From Bacteroidota bacterium (GTDB lineage: Bacteria; Bacteroidota; Ignavibacteria; Kryptoniales; JAKASW01), in NCBI GenBank assembly GCA_021789755.1, contig JAJYJD010000233.1:1-5896 (forward strand): a DNA stretch of 5,896 nucleotides, read 5' to 3'. Below the pieces are notes generated by a model. It did not search any database, was not told the origin of the DNA, and saw only the letters and a list, made by a program, of their open reading frames with translations. Both the position numbers and the translations under genes were made by a program. Below, piece after piece: positions 1 through 5,150 of this stretch (its first letter is position 1; each line of letters starts with the position of its first letter).

Positions 1-1
1 C

Positions 2-802
2 GCCTCTGCCATATCCTCGCTCACACAGGACGCGGTAATGGTGGTCCTTCCGTCCGATCACCTGATATCCGAGGACGAAAAGTTCATTGCGCAGCTGAAG
101 AATGCCATACGACTCGCAGACAAACAACGGGCGCTTGTCACCATTGGTATACGGCCTACACATCCGGAAACCGGCTTCGGGTATATTCATTTCGACAACA
201 GTACTCCCGACAAGGACATCGCTGACCACGGGGGCCATCGCGTGCTCGCCTTCAAGGAAAAGCCTGATTACGAAACTGCAGTTAAGTTCCTTGCGAGCGG
301 CAGCTATTTGTGGAACAGCGGCATGTTCGTCTGGCGCCTCGACGTGATACTCGAAGAACTAAGGAAAAACCTGACTCACTTCTCCGATTTCTGGTCGCAG
401 CTCAGGGACTCTTTCGGGGGACCTGGATACGAAAAGGTTCTTAAAGAGTTTTATCTCAGGGTCCAATCCGTTTCTGTCGATTATGCAGTCATGGAGAAGG
501 CTGCGAACGTTCTGACCATCCCCGGCAATTTCCAATGGAGTGACGTCGGATCGTGGGATGAAGTATATAGACTGAGTGACAGGGATAGCGACGGCAATTC
601 CTTCAAAGGTGATGTCCTGACCATGAGGTCGCAAAACAACCTGGTCTGGGCAGCGGAAAAGACATTCGGCCTTGTGGATGTCGACGACCTGATTGTCGTT
701 GAAACAAAAGACGCCGTTCTCATATGCCGGCGGGGCAAATCGCAGGGGGTCAAGGAAATTGTGGAGGTACTCAAGAAGAAGGACAGGCAAGATCTGGTTT
801 GA
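2..802 (+). CDS. manC: Mannose-1-phosphate guanylyltransferase (GDP-mannose pyrophosphorylase), 5'-truncated
   Basis: The frame is open from base 2, upstream of the ATG at 38, so the gene enters from outside the window and its true start is not visible. About 266 residues are present. Short-form enzymes of this family are about 350 residues, so roughly 90 are missing, including the N-terminal GGxGxRL nucleotide-binding loop. Visible family motifs are VVLPSDH (41-61), FKEKP (251-265), WNSGMF (311-328), the SVDYAVMEKA segment (about 473-502) and WSDVGSW (536-556). The enzyme makes GDP-mannose from mannose-1-phosphate and GTP in the cytoplasm, feeding mannose, fucose or rhamnose-type sugars into surface glycans. 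It ends soon after the nucleotidyltransferase domain and a short beta-rich tail, so there is no fused phosphomannose isomerase domain. Its stop codon overlaps the TTG start of the next gene (TTGA), which suggests translational coupling. The family assignment is firm; the final sugar product cannot be told from here. Confidence 0.93.
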   Translation, partial: ASAISSLTQDAVMVVLPSDHLISEDEKFIAQLKNAIRLADKQRALVTIGIRPTHPETGFGYIHFDNSTPDKDIADHGGHRVLAFKEKPDYETAVKFLASGSYLWNSGMFVWRLDVILEELRKNLTHFSDFWSQLRDSFGGPGYEKVLKEFYLRVQSVSVDYAVMEKAANVLTIPGNFQWSDVGSWDEVYRLSDRDSDGNSFKGDVLTMRSQNNLVWAAEKTFGLVDVDDLIVVETKDAVLICRRGKSQGVKEIVEVLKKKDRQDLV

Positions 803-1272
803 GACGATTCCACCTGCTCGCTTTGGCCGCCCTCTCGTTCTATCTCTTCGGGTGCTCCGCGGCAGAGCGGTTTACGTCATCGGGTCCATCAGCTTTTAGC
901 CCGGCATCGGGTTCCTCCTCAGTGCCGACGCGCTTCAGTGGAAAAGTGCTGCTCACCGTCGAGGGGGTAGCATCGTTTTATTCGTACGGCTTCGACGGCA
1001 AGAAGACCGCAAGCGGCGAGATTTTTGACAAGGACGCCTTCACGGCGGCCCACCGGGAATTTCCATTTGGGACGATTCTCCGTGTCACAAACCTCGCGAA
1101 CAACAAGAGTGTAGAAGTGACCGTGAATGACCGCGGCCCTTTCGAGAAGGGGAGGATCATCGATCTGTCGGAGGCGGCGGCCAGGGCGATCGGCATGATT
1201 CAAACCGGAACCGCCAACGTCAGATTGGACGTGTTGAAGTGGGGTGATAATCATATTCAGAACGGCAACTGA
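799..1272 (+). CDS. rlpA: RlpA-like lipoprotein with double-psi beta-barrel domain
   Basis: The product is 157 residues from TTG 799. I chose this start because it gives a textbook lipoprotein signal peptide: basic MRRF, a hydrophobic stretch, then the lipobox LFGC with lipidated Cys19. The ATG at 724 would add 25 Gly/Gln-rich residues read out of frame inside manC. No strong ribosome site sits at normal spacing (AGAAGGA at 777-783 is 15 nt away), so translation probably depends on the TTGA overlap with the manC stop. After a Ser/Pro-rich linker (about 26-48), residues 55-148 form the RlpA double-psi barrel: GVASFYSYGFDGKKTASGE, TAAHREFPFG and VNDRGPF. The conserved Glu74, His85 and Asp111 match positions tied to lytic transglycosylase activity in characterised RlpA proteins. 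No SPOR domain follows, so septal targeting through denuded glycan is not supported. Probable site of action is peptidoglycan from a membrane lipid anchor; activity is inferred. Confidence 0.87.
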   Translation: MRRFHLLALAALSFYLFGCSAAERFTSSGPSAFSPASGSSSVPTRFSGKVLLTVEGVASFYSYGFDGKKTASGEIFDKDAFTAAHREFPFGTILRVTNLANNKSVEVTVNDRGPFEKGRIIDLSEAAARAIGMIQTGTANVRLDVLKWGDNHIQNGN

Positions 1273-1280
1273 GAAGGCAG

Positions 1281-1814
1281 GTGAAAGAGGACTTGCAGGA
1301 TCCTTCTCCGGCGGATTTGAAAAATGAGTTCAGGAACCAGCAGGGCTTCAACGACCTCTTCGAAGTCTTCAGGAAGGCTCTCGAACGGCGGATCGACGAC
1401 GTGGATGTGTACCGGGAGCTTTTTTGGAACAATTCCCTGAAATCTGAAGAGCTTTTCTTCTTTGCGAAAAGACTCGGAGAGGTTTTTCCGCATATCGGTT
1501 TTGAAATTTATATGTGGCTCTCCGGTGTCTTTGAATCCCGGCCCGCAGAAGTCGACAGTCTGGAGCTCGCTTTCCTTTGCCTGAAAAAGGCGTCGGAGTT
1601 TGACCCGAAATCGGACGAGCCTTACCGGAATTCCTGTACCCTTTTCAATCCCGACCTGAGAATACCGACACTCCAGAGCATAATATTCTTTCTGAAAAGC
1701 GGCGTGGACAAGGTTGAGGACCCCGTGTCAATTTATGAACGCCTTTCCGTGTTCTACAAAATGGACGGGAATGACGAGATGTTTAACTACTTCAAACAAA
1801 AGTCTCGGCGCTGA
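1281..1814 (+). CDS. Uncharacterised helical protein, probable TPR-like
   Basis: I do not recognise this 177-residue protein as a named family. It has no signal peptide, membrane segment or cysteine cluster, so it is probably cytoplasmic. It appears almost wholly alpha-helical and rich in aromatic and charged residues. Residues about 76-109 (helix, loop, then ELAFLCLKKASEFDP) and about 148-177 (PVSIYERLSVFYKMDGNDEM onward) have the spacing and closing Pro of tetratricopeptide repeats, which would make it a protein-binding scaffold. The repeats are weak and a general helical-bundle fold is also possible. GTG 1281 was chosen because it begins 8 bp after the rlpA stop, with GAGAAGG at 1271-1277 just upstream, although that spacing (3 nt) is short. 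TTG 1293 is the alternative. The intact frame, codon use like its neighbours, and placement between two tightly packed genes support a real gene. No function is assigned. Confidence 0.78.
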   Translation: MKEDLQDPSPADLKNEFRNQQGFNDLFEVFRKALERRIDDVDVYRELFWNNSLKSEELFFFAKRLGEVFPHIGFEIYMWLSGVFESRPAEVDSLELAFLCLKKASEFDPKSDEPYRNSCTLFNPDLRIPTLQSIIFFLKSGVDKVEDPVSIYERLSVFYKMDGNDEMFNYFKQKSRR

Positions 1815-1816
1815 TC

Positions 1817-2692
1817 TTGAACTCACGACTTCGGGGTTACGTAAGCATTTTCACCGCTGCATTCTTCTGGGGATCATCCGCGACGGCGGCCAAATTTCTT
1901 TTCCAGCACGACATTTCACCGATGCTGATCGTCCAGTCGAGGGTAATCGTTACAGCGTTCTTCCTGACCATGGTTCTCCTGTTCTTAAACAGAAAACTCC
2001 TGCACGTATCGCTGCGCGACCTGACCGACTTCGCCTTACTCGGCGTGATCGGAGTCGCCGGTGCGAACTACGCTTACTACATGGCAATCCAGGCGACTAA
2101 CGTAGGCATCGCAATACTTCTGCAATACACTGCTCCCGCCATCGTAGCTGTCTATATGCTTCTCAGCCGGCAGGAGAAGATCAGCAGGGTCAAAACGCTC
2201 GCGATCGTCCTGTCGCTGGGCGGCAGTGCGATTATGCTTGGCGCCTTCAGTCCGGATGTTCACATCACCACGGTCGGGATTTTATTCGGCGTCGCCTCGG
2301 CAATTTGCTTCGCATTCTTCAACGTGTATAACAAGGTGGCGGGCAAACACTATTCGGTCTGGACGGCGGTGACGTGGACTCTGATCTGCGCCGGCCTGTT
2401 CTGGATTGCTGTCGACATTCTCGGCCGGACCGATCTGACCCCGATCGGCTACCCCGAACTTTCGATCCTCACGGGCTTTTCTTTCAGTTCGGTGCTCATA
2501 CCGTATTATTTTTATTTCACCGGGCTGAAACACCTTGCGGCTTCAACAGCTATCATTGTCTCTACGCTCGAGCCGGTGGTGGCGATCTGCACTTCGTTCA
2601 TATTCCTGGGCGAGAAAATGGAGGTCTTCCAGATAGCAGGAGGAATATTTATTGTCTCGGCAGTAGTTTTACTCGAGGTGTTCAGGGAATGA
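1817..2692 (+). CDS. EamA/DMT-family membrane transporter
   Basis: This 291-residue protein belongs to the drug/metabolite transporter (EamA) superfamily, whose members move small metabolites, often amino acids, nucleobases or amines, across the inner membrane. About ten hydrophobic segments can be drawn: near residues 8-29, 36-57, 71-90, 97-116, 126-144, 152-172, 181-202, 214-234, 243-263 and 270-288, which is the normal count for two EamA repeats. Repeat 1 opens with FFWGSSATAAKF and includes LLQYTAPAIVAVY (101-113). Repeat 2 ends with the typical pattern STLEPVVAICTSFIFLGEK (249-267) followed by a Gly-rich last helix. The TTG start lies 2 bp after the preceding stop with no clear ribosome site, so coupled translation is likely; the next in-frame ATG (residue 36) would lose the first helix. 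The substrate cannot be predicted. The 3' end overlaps trmH by 4 bp (ATGA). Confidence 0.9.
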   Translation: MNSRLRGYVSIFTAAFFWGSSATAAKFLFQHDISPMLIVQSRVIVTAFFLTMVLLFLNRKLLHVSLRDLTDFALLGVIGVAGANYAYYMAIQATNVGIAILLQYTAPAIVAVYMLLSRQEKISRVKTLAIVLSLGGSAIMLGAFSPDVHITTVGILFGVASAICFAFFNVYNKVAGKHYSVWTAVTWTLICAGLFWIAVDILGRTDLTPIGYPELSILTGFSFSSVLIPYYFYFTGLKHLAASTAIIVSTLEPVVAICTSFIFLGEKMEVFQIAGGIFIVSAVVLLEVFRE

Positions 2693-3270
2693 AGTCGGAC
2701 AGAAGAGTCGAGAGGTTGTCGCGCGCGTTGAAGCTTACGCAGCCCGACCTGACGGTTGTCCTTGAAAACATCCATGACCCCCACAACGTGAGCGCCATAC
2801 TCCGCTCTTGCGACGCAGTCGGTGTTCGAAATATCAACCTCCTTTACACAACGGAGTCCTTCCCGAAGATCGGGAAGAAAAGTTCTGCGAGTGCATACAA
2901 ATGGGTGGAAAGACGGAATTACAAGTCTGTAGAGTCGTGTTACAAGGAACTTCGCGGGGAAGGATTTGTAATTGCTGCAAGTGTCGTGAGTGAGGAGTCG
3001 GTGTCATTGTATGACCTCGATTTTCTGGGTAAGGTTGCGCTGGTCTTCGGTAACGAGCACCGCGGCGTGACTCCCGAGGCCTCCGCAGCGGCGGATATAC
3101 GGTTCCAAATCCCGATGCACGGCATGGTCCAGAGTCTTAATGTGTCGGTGGCTTGCGCGATCACCCTCTATGAGGCTCTCCGGCAGCGCATAAAATCCGG
3201 TGCCACGGGAAAAAGGAAATTGTCTGAAGCGGAGTTCGAGAATATTCTGAATCAGTGGATGCGGAAGTAG
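2689..3270 (+). CDS. trmH: tRNA (guanosine-18-2'-O)-methyltransferase, SpoU/TrmH family
   Basis: This is a 193-residue SPOUT-fold enzyme that would transfer a methyl group from S-adenosylmethionine to the 2'-OH of G18 in the tRNA D-loop. All three SpoU signatures are present. Motif 1 is NIHDPHNVSAILRS (27-40), with Asn33 and the catalytic-type Arg39. Motif 2 is LVFGNEHRGVTPE (118-130). Motif 3 is IPMHGMVQSLNVSVACA (141-157), ending in the knot region that binds the cofactor. The QPDLTV lead-in before motif 1 and the IPMxGMVQSLNVSVA string resemble characterised TrmH more than rRNA-modifying relatives such as RlmB. Length matches the compact TrmH form and lacks the C-terminal extension of the E. 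coli protein. ATG 2689 was chosen because it overlaps the transporter stop (ATGA), with GGGA just upstream. The same frame stays open upstream to 2374, but that part is antisense to nothing and simply overlaps the transporter gene. Another SpoU target is possible but less likely. Confidence 0.88.
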   Translation: MKSDRRVERLSRALKLTQPDLTVVLENIHDPHNVSAILRSCDAVGVRNINLLYTTESFPKIGKKSSASAYKWVERRNYKSVESCYKELRGEGFVIAASVVSEESVSLYDLDFLGKVALVFGNEHRGVTPEASAAADIRFQIPMHGMVQSLNVSVACAITLYEALRQRIKSGATGKRKLSEAEFENILNQWMRK

Positions 3271-3366
3271 GTAGCGGCTCACTTTCAGAGAATCAGAGGT
3301 ACACTGCCAAGGTCCGTTCGGTAGAATCCATTAATGCGTCCTATTCGAATGACTTTTGCATGAAAA

Positions 3367-3394
3367 CCTCGCCTGCAGCGAGGCCGCCATCGGC
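3367..3394. repeat. Two adjacent inverted repeats (hairpins)
   Basis: The first is a perfect 6-bp stem, CCTCGC (3367-3372) and GCGAGG (3378-3383), around a 5-nt loop CTGCA. The second is a 4-bp stem, GCCG (3383-3386) and CGGC (3391-3394), around CCAT; the two share base 3383, so both cannot form in full at once. They lie about 65 bp upstream of the -35 box. They could be a weak or Rho-assisted transcription end for the trmH operon, or a binding site. The lack of a following T run argues against an intrinsic terminator. Confidence 0.4.
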
Positions 3395-3456
3395 GTGACT
3401 TCGCTAAGCTCTCTGGCGCGTTTCAAATTGAGCCGGTACCTGCAAAGTAGTGCGGA

Positions 3457-3485
3457 TTGACTTTCTCCGAAGAGTGAGGTAAAAT
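3457..3485 (+). promoter_or_regulatory. Near-consensus sigma70 promoter for amrS
   Basis: The -35 box TTGACT (3457-3462) and -10 box TAAAAT (3480-3485) are each 5 of 6 matches to the housekeeping consensus and are separated by exactly 17 bp. Transcription would start near 3491-3493, about 13 nt before the amrS ATG, leaving room for little more than the ribosome site. The position in the only large gap of the window strengthens the call. It implies the amr genes can be expressed apart from the upstream run. There is no extended -10 TG and no obvious operator overlapping the boxes. Confidence 0.68.
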
Positions 3486-3495
3486 TCGGTGAGTC

Positions 3496-3499
3496 AGGA
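3496..3499 (+). promoter_or_regulatory. Ribosome binding site of amrS
   Basis: AGGA lies 5 nt before ATG 3505 and fixes that start. It falls within the first few bases of the transcript predicted from the promoter at 3457-3485, so the leader would be almost nothing but this site. Confidence 0.6.
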
Positions 3500-3504
3500 C
3501 CGTT

Positions 3505-4560
3505 ATGGCAGAAATCCTTACACTCAAAGACATTCTTCAGGAACACACAGCTGAGGGAGAATTATACCGGAAATTAGAGAATGATTGGGTGCTTTGCTAC
3601 GCCTGCGGTCATAGATGCAAGATCAAACCGGGTCGTGACGGTATATGCCGGGTGAGATTCAATAAAGGAGGAAAACTCTTTGTCCCATCCGGTTACGCCT
3701 CGGGCATCCAGCTCGACCCTATCGAGAAGAAACCCTTCTTCCACGCCTTCCCCGGAGCGAATGCTCTCAGTTTCGGAATGCTCGGATGCGACTACCATTG
3801 CAGTTACTGCCAGAACTGGCTGACAAGCCAGGTGCTGAGAGATCCTTCGGCAAATGCGGTGCCCGAGTTTGTCGGACCGGAGAAAATTGTCGAGTTGGCG
3901 CTCGTTTACAAGTCCCCTGTGCTCGTTTCCACTTATAACGAACCTCTGATAACGAGTGAGTGGGCAGTCGATATACTGAAGCTGGCAAAGGCCTACGGCA
4001 TACACGGTGCGTATGTATCTAACGGCAATGCGACTCCTGAGGTGATCGAGTTTATCAGGCCATACGTAGACCTGTACAAAGTGGACCTTAAGGGTTTTGA
4101 TAGTAAAAAATACAGGCAGCTGGGCGGACGGCTGGATGTGGTGCTCGATGCGATCAGGTTGCTGAAGGAAAAAGGATTCTGGGTGGAAATAGTCACTCTT
4201 GTGGTGCCGGGATTCAATGATAGCGACGGCGAGTTGAAGGACATTGCAAATTTCATCGCGTCGGTTTCCCCGGAGATTCCGTGGCACGTTACTGCCTTCC
4301 ATCAAGACTACAAAATGATCGAAAGAAGTAGCACGACCGTGAGGGTGCTGCAGAATGCTGCCGCGATCGGCAGGGAGGCAGGATTAGAGTTTGTGTATGC
4401 AGGGAATCTGCCGGGCCTCGTGGAGAATCTCGAGAATACATATTGTCCGAACTGTCGCGCTCTTCTCGTAGAAAGAGACGGCTTCCGCGTGTTGCGGAAC
4501 AACTTAGTTGACGGGACCTGCCCGAATTGTGCAAGGAGGATACCCGGGGTATGGAGGTAG
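3505..4560 (+). CDS. amrS: AmmeMemoRadiSam system radical SAM enzyme
   Basis: This 351-residue radical S-adenosylmethionine enzyme resembles pyruvate formate-lyase activase-like proteins (PflX/AmmeMemoRadiSam type). Three cysteine groups are visible. N-terminal Cys31, 34, 38 and 48 (CX2CX3CX9C, in CYACGHRC and GICRVR) are a probable metal or auxiliary cluster site. Cys95, 99 and 102 (CDYHCSYC, CX3CX2C) are the radical SAM [4Fe-4S] ligands. C-terminal Cys314, 317, 339 and 342 are two CPNC knuckles of a zinc-ribbon-like tail ending IPGVW. Between them lie radical SAM barrel features: STYNEP (142-147), VSNGN (171-175), KVDLKGFD (192-199) and VTLVVPGFND (230-239). The family would cleave SAM to a 5'-deoxyadenosyl radical; the substrate is not known to me. 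No glycyl radical enzyme gene is in the window, so a true PFL-activase role is not supported. ATG 3505 has its own promoter and ribosome site. The 3' end overlaps amrA by 10 bp and contains its ribosome site. Confidence 0.94.
   Translation: MAEILTLKDILQEHTAEGELYRKLENDWVLCYACGHRCKIKPGRDGICRVRFNKGGKLFVPSGYASGIQLDPIEKKPFFHAFPGANALSFGMLGCDYHCSYCQNWLTSQVLRDPSANAVPEFVGPEKIVELALVYKSPVLVSTYNEPLITSEWAVDILKLAKAYGIHGAYVSNGNATPEVIEFIRPYVDLYKVDLKGFDSKKYRQLGGRLDVVLDAIRLLKEKGFWVEIVTLVVPGFNDSDGELKDIANFIASVSPEIPWHVTAFHQDYKMIERSSTTVRVLQNAAAIGREAGLEFVYAGNLPGLVENLENTYCPNCRALLVERDGFRVLRNNLVDGTCPNCARRIPGVWR
4533..4540 (+). promoter_or_regulatory. Strong ribosome binding site of amrA inside amrS
   Basis: AAGGAGGA is a near-perfect match to the anti-Shine-Dalgarno sequence, 10 nt before ATG 4551, and is the strongest such site in the window. 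It lies within the last codons of amrS and decides the amrA start in favour of 4551 over the in-frame TTG at 4527, which sits upstream of it. Confidence 0.8.
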
Positions 4561-5150
4561 ACTTCACATTCTCGGTGGAAGAGAAATCCGCTCTCTTGAG
4601 AATCGCCAGAGAGTCCGTGACCGCCGTTATTTCGGGGAAGGAGTATTTGCCGCCTGAACCCGTAGAACCGAGACTTCGCCAGAAGGCCGGAGCGTTTGTG
4701 ACTCTTCACTTGCACGATGAGTTGAGAGGCTGCATCGGATTAATCGAAGCATATTTGCCTCTATACGAAACCGTCTCGGAGATGGCGGCGAAAGCTGCCG
4801 TTGCCGATCCGAGATTCGATAGCGTCACCGGGCCGGAAATCGATCAGATAGACATAGAGATATCCGTTCTTTCTCCGCTGAAGAGAGTTGCCGTTCCGCA
4901 GGAAGTTGTCATCGGCAAGCACGGCGTCCTCATCGAAAAAGGATATTATCGCGGCCTTCTCCTGCCGCAGGTCGCGACCGAGAATGGGTGGGACCGAGAA
5001 CAATTCCTGCAATATGTCTGCATGAAGGCCGGACTTGGCAAAGATGACTACAAGGAATCCGGTTCGAAAATATTTGTTTTTACTGCCGAAGTCTTCGGCG
5101 AAGGCGAAGAGAAAAAGGAACGGGAGAAAGACATTGCTGAAAGAACGTGA
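4551..5150 (+). CDS. amrA: AmmeMemoRadiSam system protein A (AMMECR1 domain)
   Basis: The product is 199 residues from ATG 4551, almost entirely one AMMECR1 domain. The hallmark LRGCIG is at residues 58-63. It is followed by VADPRF (84-89), IEISVLSP (102-109) and GYYRGLLLPQVATENGW (131-147), which are the conserved blocks of this family, found in bacteria, archaea and, as AMMECR1, in humans. No biochemical activity is established for the domain to my knowledge; the invariant LRGCIG loop with its Cys61 is usually suspected as a binding or catalytic surface. There is no signal peptide or membrane segment, so it is cytoplasmic. The last 17 residues (183-199) are a Lys/Glu-rich tail that looks disordered; its DNA also carries the ribosome site and start of the next gene, which may explain the composition. 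It sits between the radical SAM and Memo genes with overlaps at both ends, as expected for this three-protein system. Confidence 0.93.
   Translation: MEVDFTFSVEEKSALLRIARESVTAVISGKEYLPPEPVEPRLRQKAGAFVTLHLHDELRGCIGLIEAYLPLYETVSEMAAKAAVADPRFDSVTGPEIDQIDIEISVLSPLKRVAVPQEVVIGKHGVLIEKGYYRGLLLPQVATENGWDREQFLQYVCMKAGLGKDDYKESGSKIFVFTAEVFGEGEEKKEREKDIAERT
5122..5126 (+). promoter_or_regulatory. Ribosome binding site deciding the TTG start of amrB
   Basis: GGGAG lies 7 nt before TTG 5134, a normal spacing. No ATG or GTG exists in this frame between the ribosome site and the conserved family N-terminus (RPAAVAGLFYP), so the TTG is the best start. Confidence 0.6.

Larger units (their letters stand above)
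3271..3504. other. Only sizeable intergenic region: hairpins plus promoter, no gene seen
   Basis: This 234-bp gap separates trmH from the amr genes. I find no RNA gene and no convincing coding frame. Contents in order are a palindrome CATTAATG (3329-3336), a palindrome ATTCGAAT (3343-3350), two adjacent GC-rich hairpins (3367-3394), and a sigma70-type promoter (3457-3485) followed by the amrS ribosome site. No T-rich run follows the hairpins, so no classical intrinsic terminator for the upstream genes is visible. Confidence 0.75.

Noticed and set aside
359..790. Antisense open frame (143 codons) opposite manC
   Set aside because: It fully overlaps conserved manC motifs on the other strand and shows no family features of its own.
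724..801. ATG 724 as the start of the RlpA-like gene
   Set aside because: It would place 25 low-complexity residues before a perfect lipoprotein signal peptide and overlap manC by 79 bp; the TTG at 799 gives a proper lipobox at residue 19.
2374..2688. Upstream extension of the trmH frame to 2374
   Set aside because: The added 105 residues are an out-of-frame reading of the transporter gene; the ATGA overlap at 2689 gives a normal TrmH length.
3334..3398. Two tiny frames, 3334-3363 (9 codons) and 3360-3398 (12 codons), overlapping as ATGA
   Set aside because: They have no ribosome sites and no recognisable content, and they are too short to support; ATGA overlaps of this size arise by chance.
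3367..3398. Hairpins as an intrinsic terminator for the trmH run
   Set aside because: The first stem is good but no T-rich tract follows either hairpin, so they are recorded only as inverted repeats.
3331..3546. - strand frame (71 codons) across the intergenic region and the amrS start
   Set aside because: It overlaps the promoter, ribosome site and first codons of amrS on the other strand and has no recognisable features.
3574..4305. Long antisense open frame (243 codons) on the - strand within amrS
   Set aside because: It lies wholly within a gene whose motifs are unmistakable, has no recognisable domain, and its His/Arg-rich composition is typical of a frame opposite a coding strand.
4527..4550. 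TTG 4527 as the start of amrA
   Set aside because: It precedes the strong ribosome site at 4533-4540, which is correctly spaced for ATG 4551 instead.
3505..4560. Pyruvate formate-lyase activating enzyme
   Set aside because: The radical SAM core is related, but the N-terminal Cys set, the C-terminal CPNC knuckles and the AMMECR1/Memo neighbours fit the AmmeMemoRadiSam enzyme; no glycyl radical enzyme is present.
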